Shown: piece after piece, positions 8,930-16,731 of the stretch | Layout: the number at the start of each line of letters is the position of its first letter | How positions within the stretch are numbered: the first letter of the stretch is position 1 | NCBI RefSeq assembly: GCF_014202335.1 | Contig: NZ_JACHGP010000005.1 | Coordinates: 124,001 to 188,000 of the forward strand | DNA from: Mycobacterium sp. AZCC_0083 | Lineage (GTDB): Bacteria; Actinomycetota; Actinomycetes; Mycobacteriales; Mycobacteriaceae | Reading direction: 5' to 3' | DNA length: 64,000 nucleotides | The notes under the pieces: model-generated | What the model was told of the DNA's origin: nothing | What the model saw: only the letters and a program-made list of their open reading frames with translations | The model's database searches: none | Position numbers and translations under genes: made by a program

Positions 8930-10312
8930 ATGAGCGACGACAGCGACGTCATGATCATCTTCGGCATCACCGGTGACCTGGCCAAGAAGATGACCTTCCG
9001 CGCGCTGTACCGGCTTGAACGACGCGATGCGCTGCAGTGCCCGATCGTTGGCGTGGCCGCCGACCAGATCACCGTCGACCAACTGCGCGACATGGCGCGC
9101 AAGGACATCGAGAACACCGGCGAGCAGGTCGACGACGCCGTGTTCGGCAGGCTCGCCGACCGGCTGTCGTACCTGTCGGGAGACATCACCCAGCCAGGCG
9201 TCTACAAGCAGCTGGCCAAGCAGATCGGCCACCACGAACAACCGTTGTACTACCTCGAGGTACCGCCGTCGCTGTTCGGGCCGATCGTCGAGGAACTCGC
9301 CGAGGCGAACCTCCTCGAGGGGGCGCGCGTTGCGGTGGAGAAGCCCTTTGGGCACGACCTCGAGTCGGCCCGCGAGCTCAACGACCGCCTGCACGCCGTC
9401 CTGCGCGAGAACCAGATCCTTCGCGTCGACCACTTCCTCGGCAAGGAACCGGTCATCGAACTCGAGTACCTGCGCTTTGCGAACCTGGCGCTCGCCGAGG
9501 TCTGGGACCGTCGCAGCGTCGCCGCCATCCAGATCACGATGGCCGAGGACTTCGGCGTCGCGGACCGCGGCAAGTTCTACGACGCCGTCGGAGCGCTACG
9601 CGACGTCGTGCAGAACCATCTGATGCAGGTGCTGGCCCTGGTCGCGATGGAACCTCCTGCCGGCTCGTCGAGTGCCGAGCTGCGCGACAAGAAGGCCGAG
9701 GTGTTTCGTGCGATGCCTGCGGCCGATCCCGAGCACTGCGTGCGCGGTCAGTACGACGGCTACCTCGACGTCGATGGCGTCGCGTCGGACTCGACCACGG
9801 AGACGTTCGTCGCGCTGCGATTGGAGATCGACAACTGGCGCTGGTCAGGCGTGCCGATCTTCCTGCGAGCGGGCAAAGCACTGAAGGAGCGGGTCACCGA
9901 AGTGCGGCTGATCCTGCACCGCACACCGCAACTCGCGTTCCTGCCCAAGCGCGCCGAGGTCGAACGCAACCAGATCGTGCTGCGCATCGATCCCAACCCG
10001 GGGTTCCGGATGCAACTCACCGCGCATGGGGAGAATAACGCGTGGCGCACGGTCCACCTGCAGACTCTCTTTGCAACGGCGTTGGGCGAACCGTTGGAGC
10101 CGTACGAGCGGTTGCTGCATGCGGCGCTCACCGGTGACGACCGACTGTTCGCCCGCCAGGACAGCATCGAGGAGACCTGGCGCATCGTCCAACCGCTGCT
10201 GAGCGGCCCGCCGCCGGTGCAGAGCTACGCCAAGGGCTCCTGGGGTCCGGCAGGCACCGACGCCCTCGTTCGCGGACTACCCGGCTGGCACGAACCCTGG
10301 CTCGAGGACTGA
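8930..10312 (+). CDS. zwf: Glucose-6-phosphate dehydrogenase (short, Zwf1-like)
   Basis: A 460-residue enzyme oxidising glucose 6-phosphate to 6-phosphogluconolactone, the entry to the pentose phosphate pathway. The nucleotide-binding start IIFGITGDLAKKMTF, the catalytic RVDHFLGKEPVIELEYLRF near residue 165 and VFLRAGK-like IFLRAGKALKERVTE are intact. It is shorter than the roughly 510-residue Zwf2 form, and matches the second mycobacterial paralogue in length. It starts ten bases after hutI on the same strand, so it may receive readthrough, but it has no functional link to histidine use. It converges on the disrupted monooxygenase with only five bases between stops. Confidence 0.88.
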   Translation: MSDDSDVMIIFGITGDLAKKMTFRALYRLERRDALQCPIVGVAADQITVDQLRDMARKDIENTGEQVDDAVFGRLADRLSYLSGDITQPGVYKQLAKQIGHHEQPLYYLEVPPSLFGPIVEELAEANLLEGARVAVEKPFGHDLESARELNDRLHAVLRENQILRVDHFLGKEPVIELEYLRFANLALAEVWDRRSVAAIQITMAEDFGVADRGKFYDAVGALRDVVQNHLMQVLALVAMEPPAGSSSAELRDKKAEVFRAMPAADPEHCVRGQYDGYLDVDGVASDSTTETFVALRLEIDNWRWSGVPIFLRAGKALKERVTEVRLILHRTPQLAFLPKRAEVERNQIVLRIDPNPGFRMQLTAHGENNAWRTVHLQTLFATALGEPLEPYERLLHAALTGDDRLFARQDSIEETWRIVQPLLSGPPPVQSYAKGSWGPAGTDALVRGLPGWHEPWLED

Positions 10313-10317
10313 GTCGG

Positions 10318-11907
10318 TTAGTTCGTGCGCGCCGCCTGTGCCACGCCGAACCAGTGCGCCAGCGTCTTTTCGAGGGTGTCGGTGGTGGGGTTGGCCTTTG
10401 ATGACGCCCAGGCGACGTAGCCGTCGGGACGGATCAGGACGGCGGTGAGGTCGACTGGCTCAGTAGGTGTGCCAGTCACGACATTGAGGGCCGGTCCGCT
10501 GGCGTGGAGGCTGTTGGCGACGACGCTGCCGCCGGTGAAGTCCAGGAGAAGCGGCCGGCCGTCGCGAGCGAGTTGCGCGATGCGCTGCTCGCCGTGAGCA
10601 GGGGTGTCGATGGTGATGTCGGGGATCCAGTACCCGACGGCGGGATGAGCGTCGGGTTCGGTCGGATAGCGCACGGCGACGCCGGACAGGGTGACGGCGA
10701 GGCTCTCGGCAGCCGTCGGCTGGCTGACCATCTCCTCGAAAATGGCTCGCAGAGCAGTGATTTCCGGTCCGGGGCGCATGAGCGCCATCTGAGCGCGGCT
10801 GTGGGTCATCACGTTGTCGGCCGCGAGTCTGCGCTCGGCGTCGTAGGTGTCCAGCAAGGCCGGGTCGACGCGGCCGTAGACGACGTTGGCCAGCTTCCAG
10901 CCCAAATTGGCGGCGTCTTGCAGGCACAGGTTGAGTCCCGGTCCGCCTAGCGGGGAATGCACGTGGGCAGCGTCACCGACCAGCAGGACCCGGCCGTGAC
11001 GGTATTGGCCGGCGACGCGTGAATTGATGCCGGCAAAGCTTCGCAGCACGGGCTCGCTGTCGGGTTCGAGCGATTGCACCGGTACATGGACGCCGAGGAC
11101 GCGACCGATGCTGTCCTCGAGTTCAGCGGTGGTCAGTGAATCACCGAACCCGGGATGGTCGGAATCGGTGCGAACATTGTCGGGGGTGGGCGCCAGTTCC
11201 AGGGTGCCAAGAAGCGAGAATCCGTCCAGTTGACCTCGCATGAACATCCCAGCCTCGGTGCGCAGGAACTGCATCGGGGGTACGCGCCCGAAGCCAGGGA
11301 CATCCAGTTCGCCAGTGACCGGGTCGATCCAGTGCGGTGGCGGGGTCAGCCCACGCCCGATACGGAACACGGCGTCGTTGGACGACATTCCGGGAAAATC
11401 AATGCCTGCGAGCTTGCGGGTGGCGCTGCGACCCCCGTCGGCGCCGACCAAGTACCCGGCTTGAATGTCGTAGGATCCGTCAGGCCCGTCGACCTCGACA
11501 GTGACGCTCTTGGCGTGTTGGGTGAATCCGCGTACGCCGTGGCCTCAGCGCGCGTCCACCCCGATCGCGGCAGCACGCTGGGCCAGCGTGCTGGTCAGCC
11601 GGGGTTGCTGCACGGGCAGCATGTAGTTCTGCCTCGACGCTGTTGCGGTCAATTCGAGCATCAACCCCGCGAACATCCCCATCGCCCAGGGTTGGGGACC
11701 ATCCGGTGAGCCGGTCAGCAGTTCGTAGAGGCCACGGTGGTCGAGGAACCGCACCGCCGGCCCGCCGACCCCGTTGGCGCGGGGTTCGGTATTGGGGCCC
11801 GGCAACGGATCGAGAACGATCGGTGTGACCCCAGCCAGGGCAAGCTCACACGCCAACAACAAACCGGTCGGCCCGCCTCCGGCGATCACCACTTCGGTGT
11901 CGGTCAT
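10318..11907 (-). pseudogene. FAD-dependent aromatic monooxygenase with one in-frame stop
   Basis: A PheA/TfdB-class flavin hydroxylase that would be 529 residues. The N-terminal part carries the FAD motif VVIAGGGPTGLLLACELALAG; after residue 120 a TGA codon (11545-11547) interrupts the frame. The same frame continues with VRGFTQHAKSVTVEVDG, GADGGRSATRKLAG and the second FAD motif LLVGDAAHVHSPLGGPGLN, then an intact C-terminal domain. No indel is needed to restore the gene. ATG 11907 has an AAGG Shine-Dalgarno. The stop could come from a CGA arginine or TGG tryptophan codon. It is downstream of the winged-helix gene (97 bases), probably one transcript. The substrate is unknown. Confidence 0.8.
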
Positions 11908-12004
11908 GTCACTGCCTTCTTGTGTTTTCTTGGCTTCTTCCGAGCTTTGGGGTCGGCGCGGTCGACGGGTGTTCGCGTCGACCGCGCCGATCTCGTTGGG
12001 CGGC

Positions 12005-12619
12005 TTAGCTATCGGCAAGCGCGCGGTCCAGATCCTTCTTGGCTTCGGTCACCGCCTGCAGAATCTTGGTGCGGGCCTCGGCAAGCGTGGCCTTCTGCTC
12101 GTCGGTGCCCGTCCACGCGATCGACCTGGCTCGGCCTGCGACCTCGAAGAGTTCCTTGCGGATCTTGATCACGTCGGCGAACTGTCCGGCACGCTTGAGG
12201 AAAGCCCGCGCGGTGTCGCTGGTGACACCACGCCAGGCCAGCAGATTGCGGCCGAATTCGGTCAGTGTGGCCACGCCGTCGTCGACCGACACCAGCCCGC
12301 GTGCGGCGAGCAGCCCGATGGCGAGTTGTGCGATGTCCTCGGGCGGGGTGAACGCGCCCTCGGTAGCCTCGAAGACACGTTGCACGATCTGGGCGGCGTC
12401 ACCCGGGCCGTCCAGAAGCACCGCCGCGGTGCCGAATGCCGCGCGCTTGAGGCCGTGCCCCGACCCGTGACCGAACCCTCCAGCGCCAGGACCACCAAAG
12501 CCCGCGCCGCCGAAACCGGGTCCGCCGAAACCGCCGAACCCGGGTCCGCCGAAACCGCCAAAGCCCGGTCCGCCAAAGCCGCCGAAGCCGGGGCCGCCTG
12601 AAAATCCGTCAAAAGACAT
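12005..12619 (-). CDS. Glycine-repeat winged-helix protein (PadR-like)
   Basis: A 204-residue protein in two parts. Residues 7-55 are a low-complexity segment built from four octapeptides of the type GGPGFGGF. From about residue 57 the sequence reads like a PadR/winged-helix domain (GLKRAAFGTAAVLLDGPGDA, then EDIAQLAIGLLAARGLVSVDDG), ending in a charged helix typical of PadR dimerisation. ATG 12619 has AAAGGA seven bases upstream. It sits between the MarR gene, transcribed away from it, and the broken monooxygenase. Family assignment is tentative because the domain is divergent; a non-DNA-binding role is possible. Confidence 0.65.
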   Translation of the reverse strand: MSFDGFSGGPGFGGFGGPGFGGFGGPGFGGFGGPGFGGAGFGGPGAGGFGHGSGHGLKRAAFGTAAVLLDGPGDAAQIVQRVFEATEGAFTPPEDIAQLAIGLLAARGLVSVDDGVATLTEFGRNLLAWRGVTSDTARAFLKRAGQFADVIKIRKELFEVAGRARSIAWTGTDEQKATLAEARTKILQAVTEAKKDLDRALADS

Positions 12620-12674
12620 GAGTTTGGTCCTTTCGTGATGGGCAGTCGCCGCGGGCAGCCGCGACAACCACTAA

Positions 12675-12686
12675 CAAGCTCCTTGA
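12675..12686. promoter_or_regulatory. Putative MarR operator, site 1
   Basis: CAAGCTCCTTGA, a CAAG-N3-CTTG inverted repeat in the divergent promoter region between the winged-helix and MarR genes. A second copy lies 33 bases on. Assignment to the adjacent MarR protein is inferred. Confidence 0.45.
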
Positions 12687-12707
12687 TACTCACGGTTTCA
12701 GGTGGTG

Positions 12708-12720
12708 TCAAGGAACTTGA
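12708..12720. promoter_or_regulatory. Putative MarR operator, site 2
   Basis: TCAAGGAACTTGA, perfectly palindromic half sites (TCAAG/CTTGA) around a three-base centre. Paired with site 1, about three helical turns apart, upstream of both divergent genes. Confidence 0.5.
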
Positions 12721-12856
12721 TGGTCAGGCAGTGCTAGACACGCCGCATTGGCGCTGAATACCCCGCTCCGCGATCTCCAGCGGCGTAATCGATTTGAGCC
12801 GATCACAGTGCGATCCGCAGCATCCCCGTGGTCATCCGGTAAAAGCGTGTCAGCAT

Positions 12857-13309
12857 ATGAGCATGAGCCAATCTGACAATGAGCCGTTGGGTTACTTGAT
12901 GTATCGCGTGATGGCGGCGCTGCGACCACAGCTCGCCGTTGAGCTCGGCGCGTTGGGGATCGGCGTGCCCGAATTCGTCTGCATGCGCATCTTGTCCCTG
13001 AATCCGGGGCTCACCAGTGCGGAAATGGCGCGCGGGACCCACGTGTCGGCACAAGCGATGAATCAGATCCTGCACGCATTGGAAGACCGTGGCGCGGTGA
13101 CTCGGCCGGCGTCGACGACGACGGGCAAACCCATGCCCGCGCACTTGACGAAGCGCGGCAAGGCCTTGCTCAAAAGGGCCGATGCCGCAGCCCATCTGGC
13201 CGATCAGCGGATCCTCACTGGACTCACCGCCGACGAGCAGCGCCAACTCAAACAGCTTCTCGCCGCAGTCGGAACAAGCGCGTCCGACGAGGCTCAGTCG
13301 ACTGCCTGA
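12857..13309 (+). CDS. MarR-family transcriptional regulator
   Basis: A 150-residue winged-helix regulator. The helix-turn-helix lies around LTSAEMARGTHVSAQAMNQIL (residues 54-74) and the wing around RPASTTTGKPMPAHLTKRG. Flanking helices form the usual MarR dimer interface. ATG 12857 and ATG 12863 are both possible starts; neither has a strong Shine-Dalgarno, suggesting a short or absent leader. It is divergent from the winged-helix/monooxygenase pair and ends one base before the convergent VOC gene. It probably represses itself and the divergent genes in response to a phenolic or other small ligand. Confidence 0.85.
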   Translation: MSMSQSDNEPLGYLMYRVMAALRPQLAVELGALGIGVPEFVCMRILSLNPGLTSAEMARGTHVSAQAMNQILHALEDRGAVTRPASTTTGKPMPAHLTKRGKALLKRADAAAHLADQRILTGLTADEQRQLKQLLAAVGTSASDEAQSTA

Positions 13310-13310
13310 C

Positions 13311-13733
13311 CTAGAAGACGCGCGTCGGCACCAGCACTACCCGCCAGCCATCGGGATCCTCGAAGGTCAACGCGCCCACTCCACCCCAGTACGGGTTCTC
13401 GGCTTCAACGGGTTCGTGGCCTGCCGCCGCGAGACGCTCGACCACGTCGTACATCTGCGCGTCGTTGTGGAAGTACAGGACGAGCAGGTTGTCCGCAGTG
13501 GGGGCTGGGCACGGGCTGCCATCGACGTGTGAGGTGAACTCGAGGTGGTAATCGGTGCCGGGCAGGCCAACCATGAGGCCCGTGTATCCGGCGTGATCCT
13601 CGAATCTGTAGAGCACAGGCAGGCCAAGAATCGTCGAGTAGAACTTCTCGATCTCCGCGAGCTGATCGGTCGGGCGGGCGACCCGAACCTGTGCGACGGC
13701 CAGCCCGCTCGGCCAGCCGGTCTGCGTTTCCAT
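13311..13733 (-). CDS. VOC-fold (glyoxalase/dioxygenase-like) protein
   Basis: A 140-residue vicinal-oxygen-chelate protein with two beta-alpha-beta-beta-beta modules (VRVARPTDQLAEIEKFYSTILG at the start, and PYWGGVGALTFEDPDGWRVVL at the end). Members include glyoxalases, extradiol dioxygenases and drug-binding proteins; a metal-ligand histidine is visible in DYHLEF but the function cannot be assigned. ATG 13733 is preferred; an in-frame TTG at 13757 would add eight residues. Its promoter region has a perfect CTTGACGTCAAG palindrome, hinting at control by the neighbouring MarR protein. Confidence 0.75.
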   Translation of the reverse strand: METQTGWPSGLAVAQVRVARPTDQLAEIEKFYSTILGLPVLYRFEDHAGYTGLMVGLPGTDYHLEFTSHVDGSPCPAPTADNLLVLYFHNDAQMYDVVERLAAAGHEPVEAENPYWGGVGALTFEDPDGWRVVLVPTRVF

Positions 13734-13759
13734 GCCCGCAGTCTGCAACCTCAACAAAG

Positions 13760-13771
13760 CTTGACGTCAAG
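13760..13771. promoter_or_regulatory. Palindrome upstream of the VOC gene
   Basis: CTTGACGTCAAG is a perfect 12-base palindrome 26 bases before the VOC start. Its half sites are those of the CAAG-N3-CTTG elements near the MarR gene but in inverted order. Confidence 0.35.
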
Positions 13772-13878
13772 GCCGTCCGGGTTGCCGTGGAAACTGCATC
13801 GGCGGCACATGTTGGGAAGTTAACCGCCGCGCAACAGTCACCCTCTTGCTGTTCACCTTCAACCGTGGGAGTCTTCAG

Positions 13879-13890
13879 ATTGTCAACAAA
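13879..13890. promoter_or_regulatory. GntR-type operator (variant) before the MHS transporter
   Basis: ATTGTCAACAAA differs by one base from the ATTGTCAACAAT copies further right. It lies about 90 bases before the transporter start, in a stretch of lower GC, and would put the transporter in the same regulon. Confidence 0.6.
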
Positions 13891-13978
13891 ACTACGACCT
13901 GACCCTGTGGTGGTGTCACAGCCAGTTCGCTCGTGAGGTGACCTGCGGGGCTCAGAGTCGATGGACGAGGAGGATCCC

Positions 13979-15361
13979 GTGGACTCCGAACAGGCTCATC
14001 CGCCCACCGTCATGACGGACCCGCCCCCGGATGTCGTGCGGAAAGCCGTCGCCGCATCTGCGATCGGCAACGCGACCGAGTGGTTCGACTACGGCATCTA
14101 CGCCTACGGCGTGACCTACATATCCGCGGCGATCTTCCCAGGGGACACTGCGACCGCGACCCTGCTCGCGCTGATGACCTTCGCGGTGTCCTTCCTGGTC
14201 CGGCCGCTCGGCGGACTGGTGTGGGGTCCACTTGGCGACCGGCTCGGCCGCAAGCGCGTGCTCGCCATCACGATCCTGATGATGGCCGGCGCGACGCTGT
14301 GCGTCGGGCTCGTCCCGTCGTACGCCATGATCGGGATCTGGGCGCCGATCCTGCTGGTGCTGTTGCGGATGATCCAGGGCTTCTCCACCGGCGGGGAGTA
14401 CGGCGGCGCCGCAACGTTCATGGCGGAGTACGCGCCGTGCCGCAAGCGCGGGTTCCTCGGCAGTTTCCTGGAGTTCGGCACGCTGGCCGGCTTCTCGGTC
14501 GGCGCGCTGCTGATGCTCGGTTTCTCGCTGCTCCTCGGTGATGACCAGATGCATGCGTGGGGCTGGCGGCTGCCGTTCCTGGTCGCCGCCCCGCTCGGAC
14601 TCGTGGGGATCTACCTCCGCACACGGTTGGAGGACACCCCGATCTTCCGTGAGCTGGAGGCGAAGGGCGAGAAGGAGGAGCAGACCACGACCCAGTTCAG
14701 GGACCTGATCGCTGGGTACTGGCGCCCGATCCTGCGGCTGGCCGGCCTGGTCGTCGCGCTGAACGTGGTGAACTACACGCTGCTCAGCTACATGCCGACC
14801 TACCTGGAGGGCGAGATCGGGCTTTCGGCCGACGCATCCCTCATCGTTCCGATCATCGGCATGCTGACGATGATGGTGTTCCTGCCGTTCGCCGGGCGGC
14901 TCTCGGATCGGGTCGGACGCAAGCCGCTGTGGTGGTTCTCGCTGATCGGCCTGTTCATTGCCGGCATCCCGATGTTCTTGCTGATGGCCACCAACATGGC
15001 CGGCGCGGTGATCGGCTTCGCCGTTCTTGGTCTGCTCTACGTGCCGCAGCTGGCGACGATCTCGGCGAGCTTCCCTGCGATGTTCCCCACCCATGTGCGG
15101 TATGCCGGTTTCGCGATCGCGTACAACGTGTCCACCTCGCTCTTCGGCGGCACGGCGCCCGCGGTCAACGAATGGCTGATCGGCAAGACCGGGGACGGCC
15201 TCATCCCGGCGTACTACATGATGGCCGCCTGCGTGGTGGGTGCGATCGCCCTCATCACGGTGCCCGAGACCACCCGCTGTCCGATCAACGGCAGAACCGT
15301 CCCTGGTACCGAGGGTGCCCCGCCGGCCCTGGAATACGAACTCCAACCCGCCCGCGCCTGA
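13979..15361 (+). CDS. MFS transporter, metabolite:H+ symporter (MHS) family
   Basis: A 460-residue twelve-helix transporter. The MHS-type start ASAIGNATEWFDYGIYAYG, the loop motif WGPLGDRLGRKRVLAITIL between helices 2 and 3, and GFSTGGEYGGAATFMAEYA are diagnostic and resemble ProP and alpha-ketoglutarate/citrate permeases. GTG 13979 is chosen because GAGGAGGA lies five bases upstream; ATG 13961 would add six residues. A strong hairpin follows its stop. The upstream operator suggests it imports the substrate of the GntR-controlled cluster. The actual solute (betaine-like, organic acid or ectoine-like) is unknown. Confidence 0.88.
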   Translation: MDSEQAHPPTVMTDPPPDVVRKAVAASAIGNATEWFDYGIYAYGVTYISAAIFPGDTATATLLALMTFAVSFLVRPLGGLVWGPLGDRLGRKRVLAITILMMAGATLCVGLVPSYAMIGIWAPILLVLLRMIQGFSTGGEYGGAATFMAEYAPCRKRGFLGSFLEFGTLAGFSVGALLMLGFSLLLGDDQMHAWGWRLPFLVAAPLGLVGIYLRTRLEDTPIFRELEAKGEKEEQTTTQFRDLIAGYWRPILRLAGLVVALNVVNYTLLSYMPTYLEGEIGLSADASLIVPIIGMLTMMVFLPFAGRLSDRVGRKPLWWFSLIGLFIAGIPMFLLMATNMAGAVIGFAVLGLLYVPQLATISASFPAMFPTHVRYAGFAIAYNVSTSLFGGTAPAVNEWLIGKTGDGLIPAYYMMAACVVGAIALITVPETTRCPINGRTVPGTEGAPPALEYELQPARA

Positions 15362-15387
15362 CGGCACCAGGAGGGAAGGTGCCGTCA
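15359..15387. terminator. Bidirectional terminator hairpin
   Basis: A perfect 10-bp stem (TGACGGCACC / GGTGCCGTCA) with a nine-base loop, beginning at the transporter stop codon and ending 12 bases before the stop of the convergent aminotransferase. There is no U-tract, as is common in mycobacteria. Confidence 0.75.
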
Positions 15388-15398
15388 GGAGGCGGTCG

Positions 15399-16658
15399 TC
15401 AGGTGGCGACGGCGGCCACGGCGTCGGCCCAGACGCCGACCGCCTCGTCGATCTGGTCGGCCGACACGACGAGCGCCGGGATGAAGCGGACCACCTGACT
15501 CCAGGCCCCGCAGGTCAGCAGGAGCAGTCCGCGCCGGGCCGCCTCCTGCTGGGCGGCCGCAGCCGCCGCCGGGTCGGGTTTGCCATCGGCGTCGCGGAAC
15601 TCGTTGCCGATCATCAGGCCGAGCCCGCGCACGTCGGTGATCTGCTCGTGCTTGTCCGCGACCATCTGCAGCGCATCCTTGAGCTGGGCGCCCCGCTCGG
15701 CCGAGTTCTCGACGAGGCCTTCATCCTGGATCACGTCGAGAGTGGCAACGGCGGCCGCACAGGCCACCGCGTTCGCGCCGTACGTGCCGCCCTGCGAGCC
15801 AGGCCAAGCCTTGGCCATCAGCTCCGATGACGCCGCGATCGCGGAAAGCGGGAAGCCGGACGCGAGCCCCTTCGCGGTGACCACGATGTCGGGCCGGGTG
15901 TTGAAATGGTCACCGCCCCAGAACTTTCCGGTCCTACCGAAGCCGGTCTGCACCTCGTCGAGCACCAGCAGGATGCCGTGTGCGTCGGCGCGTTCGCGCA
16001 GGCCGGCGAGGAACCGCTCGTTCGCGGGCACGTACCCGCCTTCACCGAGCACCGGCTCGACGAAGAACGCGGCCGTGTCGGCCGGCGCGCTCAGCGTCTG
16101 CAGCACGTAGTCGAGCTGGGCGAGTGCGAAATCGGTGACCTGCTCGACCGGCCAGCCGAAATGGCCGGGGTCCGGGAACGGTGCGACGTGCACACCCGCC
16201 ATCAGCGGTGAGAACCCCGAGCGGAACTTGGTGCCGGAGGTGGTCATCGATCCCGCCGCCACGGTTCGGCCATGAAAGCCGCCGTGGAACACGATGACGT
16301 TCGGGCGCCCGGTGGCCTGGCGGCTCAGTCGCAGCGCCGCCTCGATCGCCTCGCTGCCGGAGTTCGCGAAGAACATCCGGTCAAGGCCGGGCGGGAGCAC
16401 TTCCCCCAGCCGCTCCACCAGCGTGAGCAGCGGGCGGTGCATCACCGTCGTGTACTGCGCGTGGATCAACGTGGCCACCTGCCGCTGCGCGGCTTCGACG
16501 ACCCGGGGGTGGCAATGACCGGTACTCGTCACGCCGATTCCCGCGGTGAAGTCGAGGTATCTGCGGTCGTCTTCGTCGAAGAGCAGCACGCCCTCGCCAC
16601 GGGCGGCGAGCACGCCGGTCGCTTGTTTCAGAATCTGCGAGAGCTCGGCCACGGCCAT
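15399..16658 (-). CDS. Class III aminotransferase (GABA/omega-amino acid type)
   Basis: A 419-residue PLP enzyme of the GabT/ornithine/diaminobutyrate aminotransferase family, transferring an omega-amino group to 2-oxoglutarate or pyruvate. Motifs are FANSGSEAIEAALRLSRQATG, LLVLDEVQTGFGRTGKFW (the PLP-binding Asp) and VVTAKGLASGFPLSAIAAS with the Schiff-base lysine. It is divergent from the semialdehyde dehydrogenase gene, with a GntR operator between them, so product aldehyde would be oxidised by the neighbour. AAGGGA precedes ATG 16658. 4-aminobutyrate or 2,4-diaminobutyrate are plausible donors. Confidence 0.88.
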   Translation of the reverse strand: MAVAELSQILKQATGVLAARGEGVLLFDEDDRRYLDFTAGIGVTSTGHCHPRVVEAAQRQVATLIHAQYTTVMHRPLLTLVERLGEVLPPGLDRMFFANSGSEAIEAALRLSRQATGRPNVIVFHGGFHGRTVAAGSMTTSGTKFRSGFSPLMAGVHVAPFPDPGHFGWPVEQVTDFALAQLDYVLQTLSAPADTAAFFVEPVLGEGGYVPANERFLAGLRERADAHGILLVLDEVQTGFGRTGKFWGGDHFNTRPDIVVTAKGLASGFPLSAIAASSELMAKAWPGSQGGTYGANAVACAAAVATLDVIQDEGLVENSAERGAQLKDALQMVADKHEQITDVRGLGLMIGNEFRDADGKPDPAAAAAAQQEAARRGLLLLTCGAWSQVVRFIPALVVSADQIDEAVGVWADAVAAVAT

Positions 16659-16678
16659 CCCTTGCTGTCGATGAGTAG

Positions 16679-16690
16679 ATTGTCAACAAT
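16679..16690. promoter_or_regulatory. GntR operator between aminotransferase and dehydrogenase
   Basis: ATTGTCAACAAT, extended to GATTGT-CA-ACAATC, in the 73-base divergent gap. Inferred binding site of the FadR-type regulator encoded at 18189-18854. Confidence 0.7.
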
Positions 16691-16731
16691 CAGAGTATCG
16701 AAGGTCACCGCATCGGTGAAAGGGGTTACGG

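Noticed and set aside
5662..9433. Two very long minus-strand frames opposite hutF, hutI and zwf
   Set aside because: Typical antisense shadows in GC-rich DNA; composition is not protein-like and the sense genes are unambiguous.
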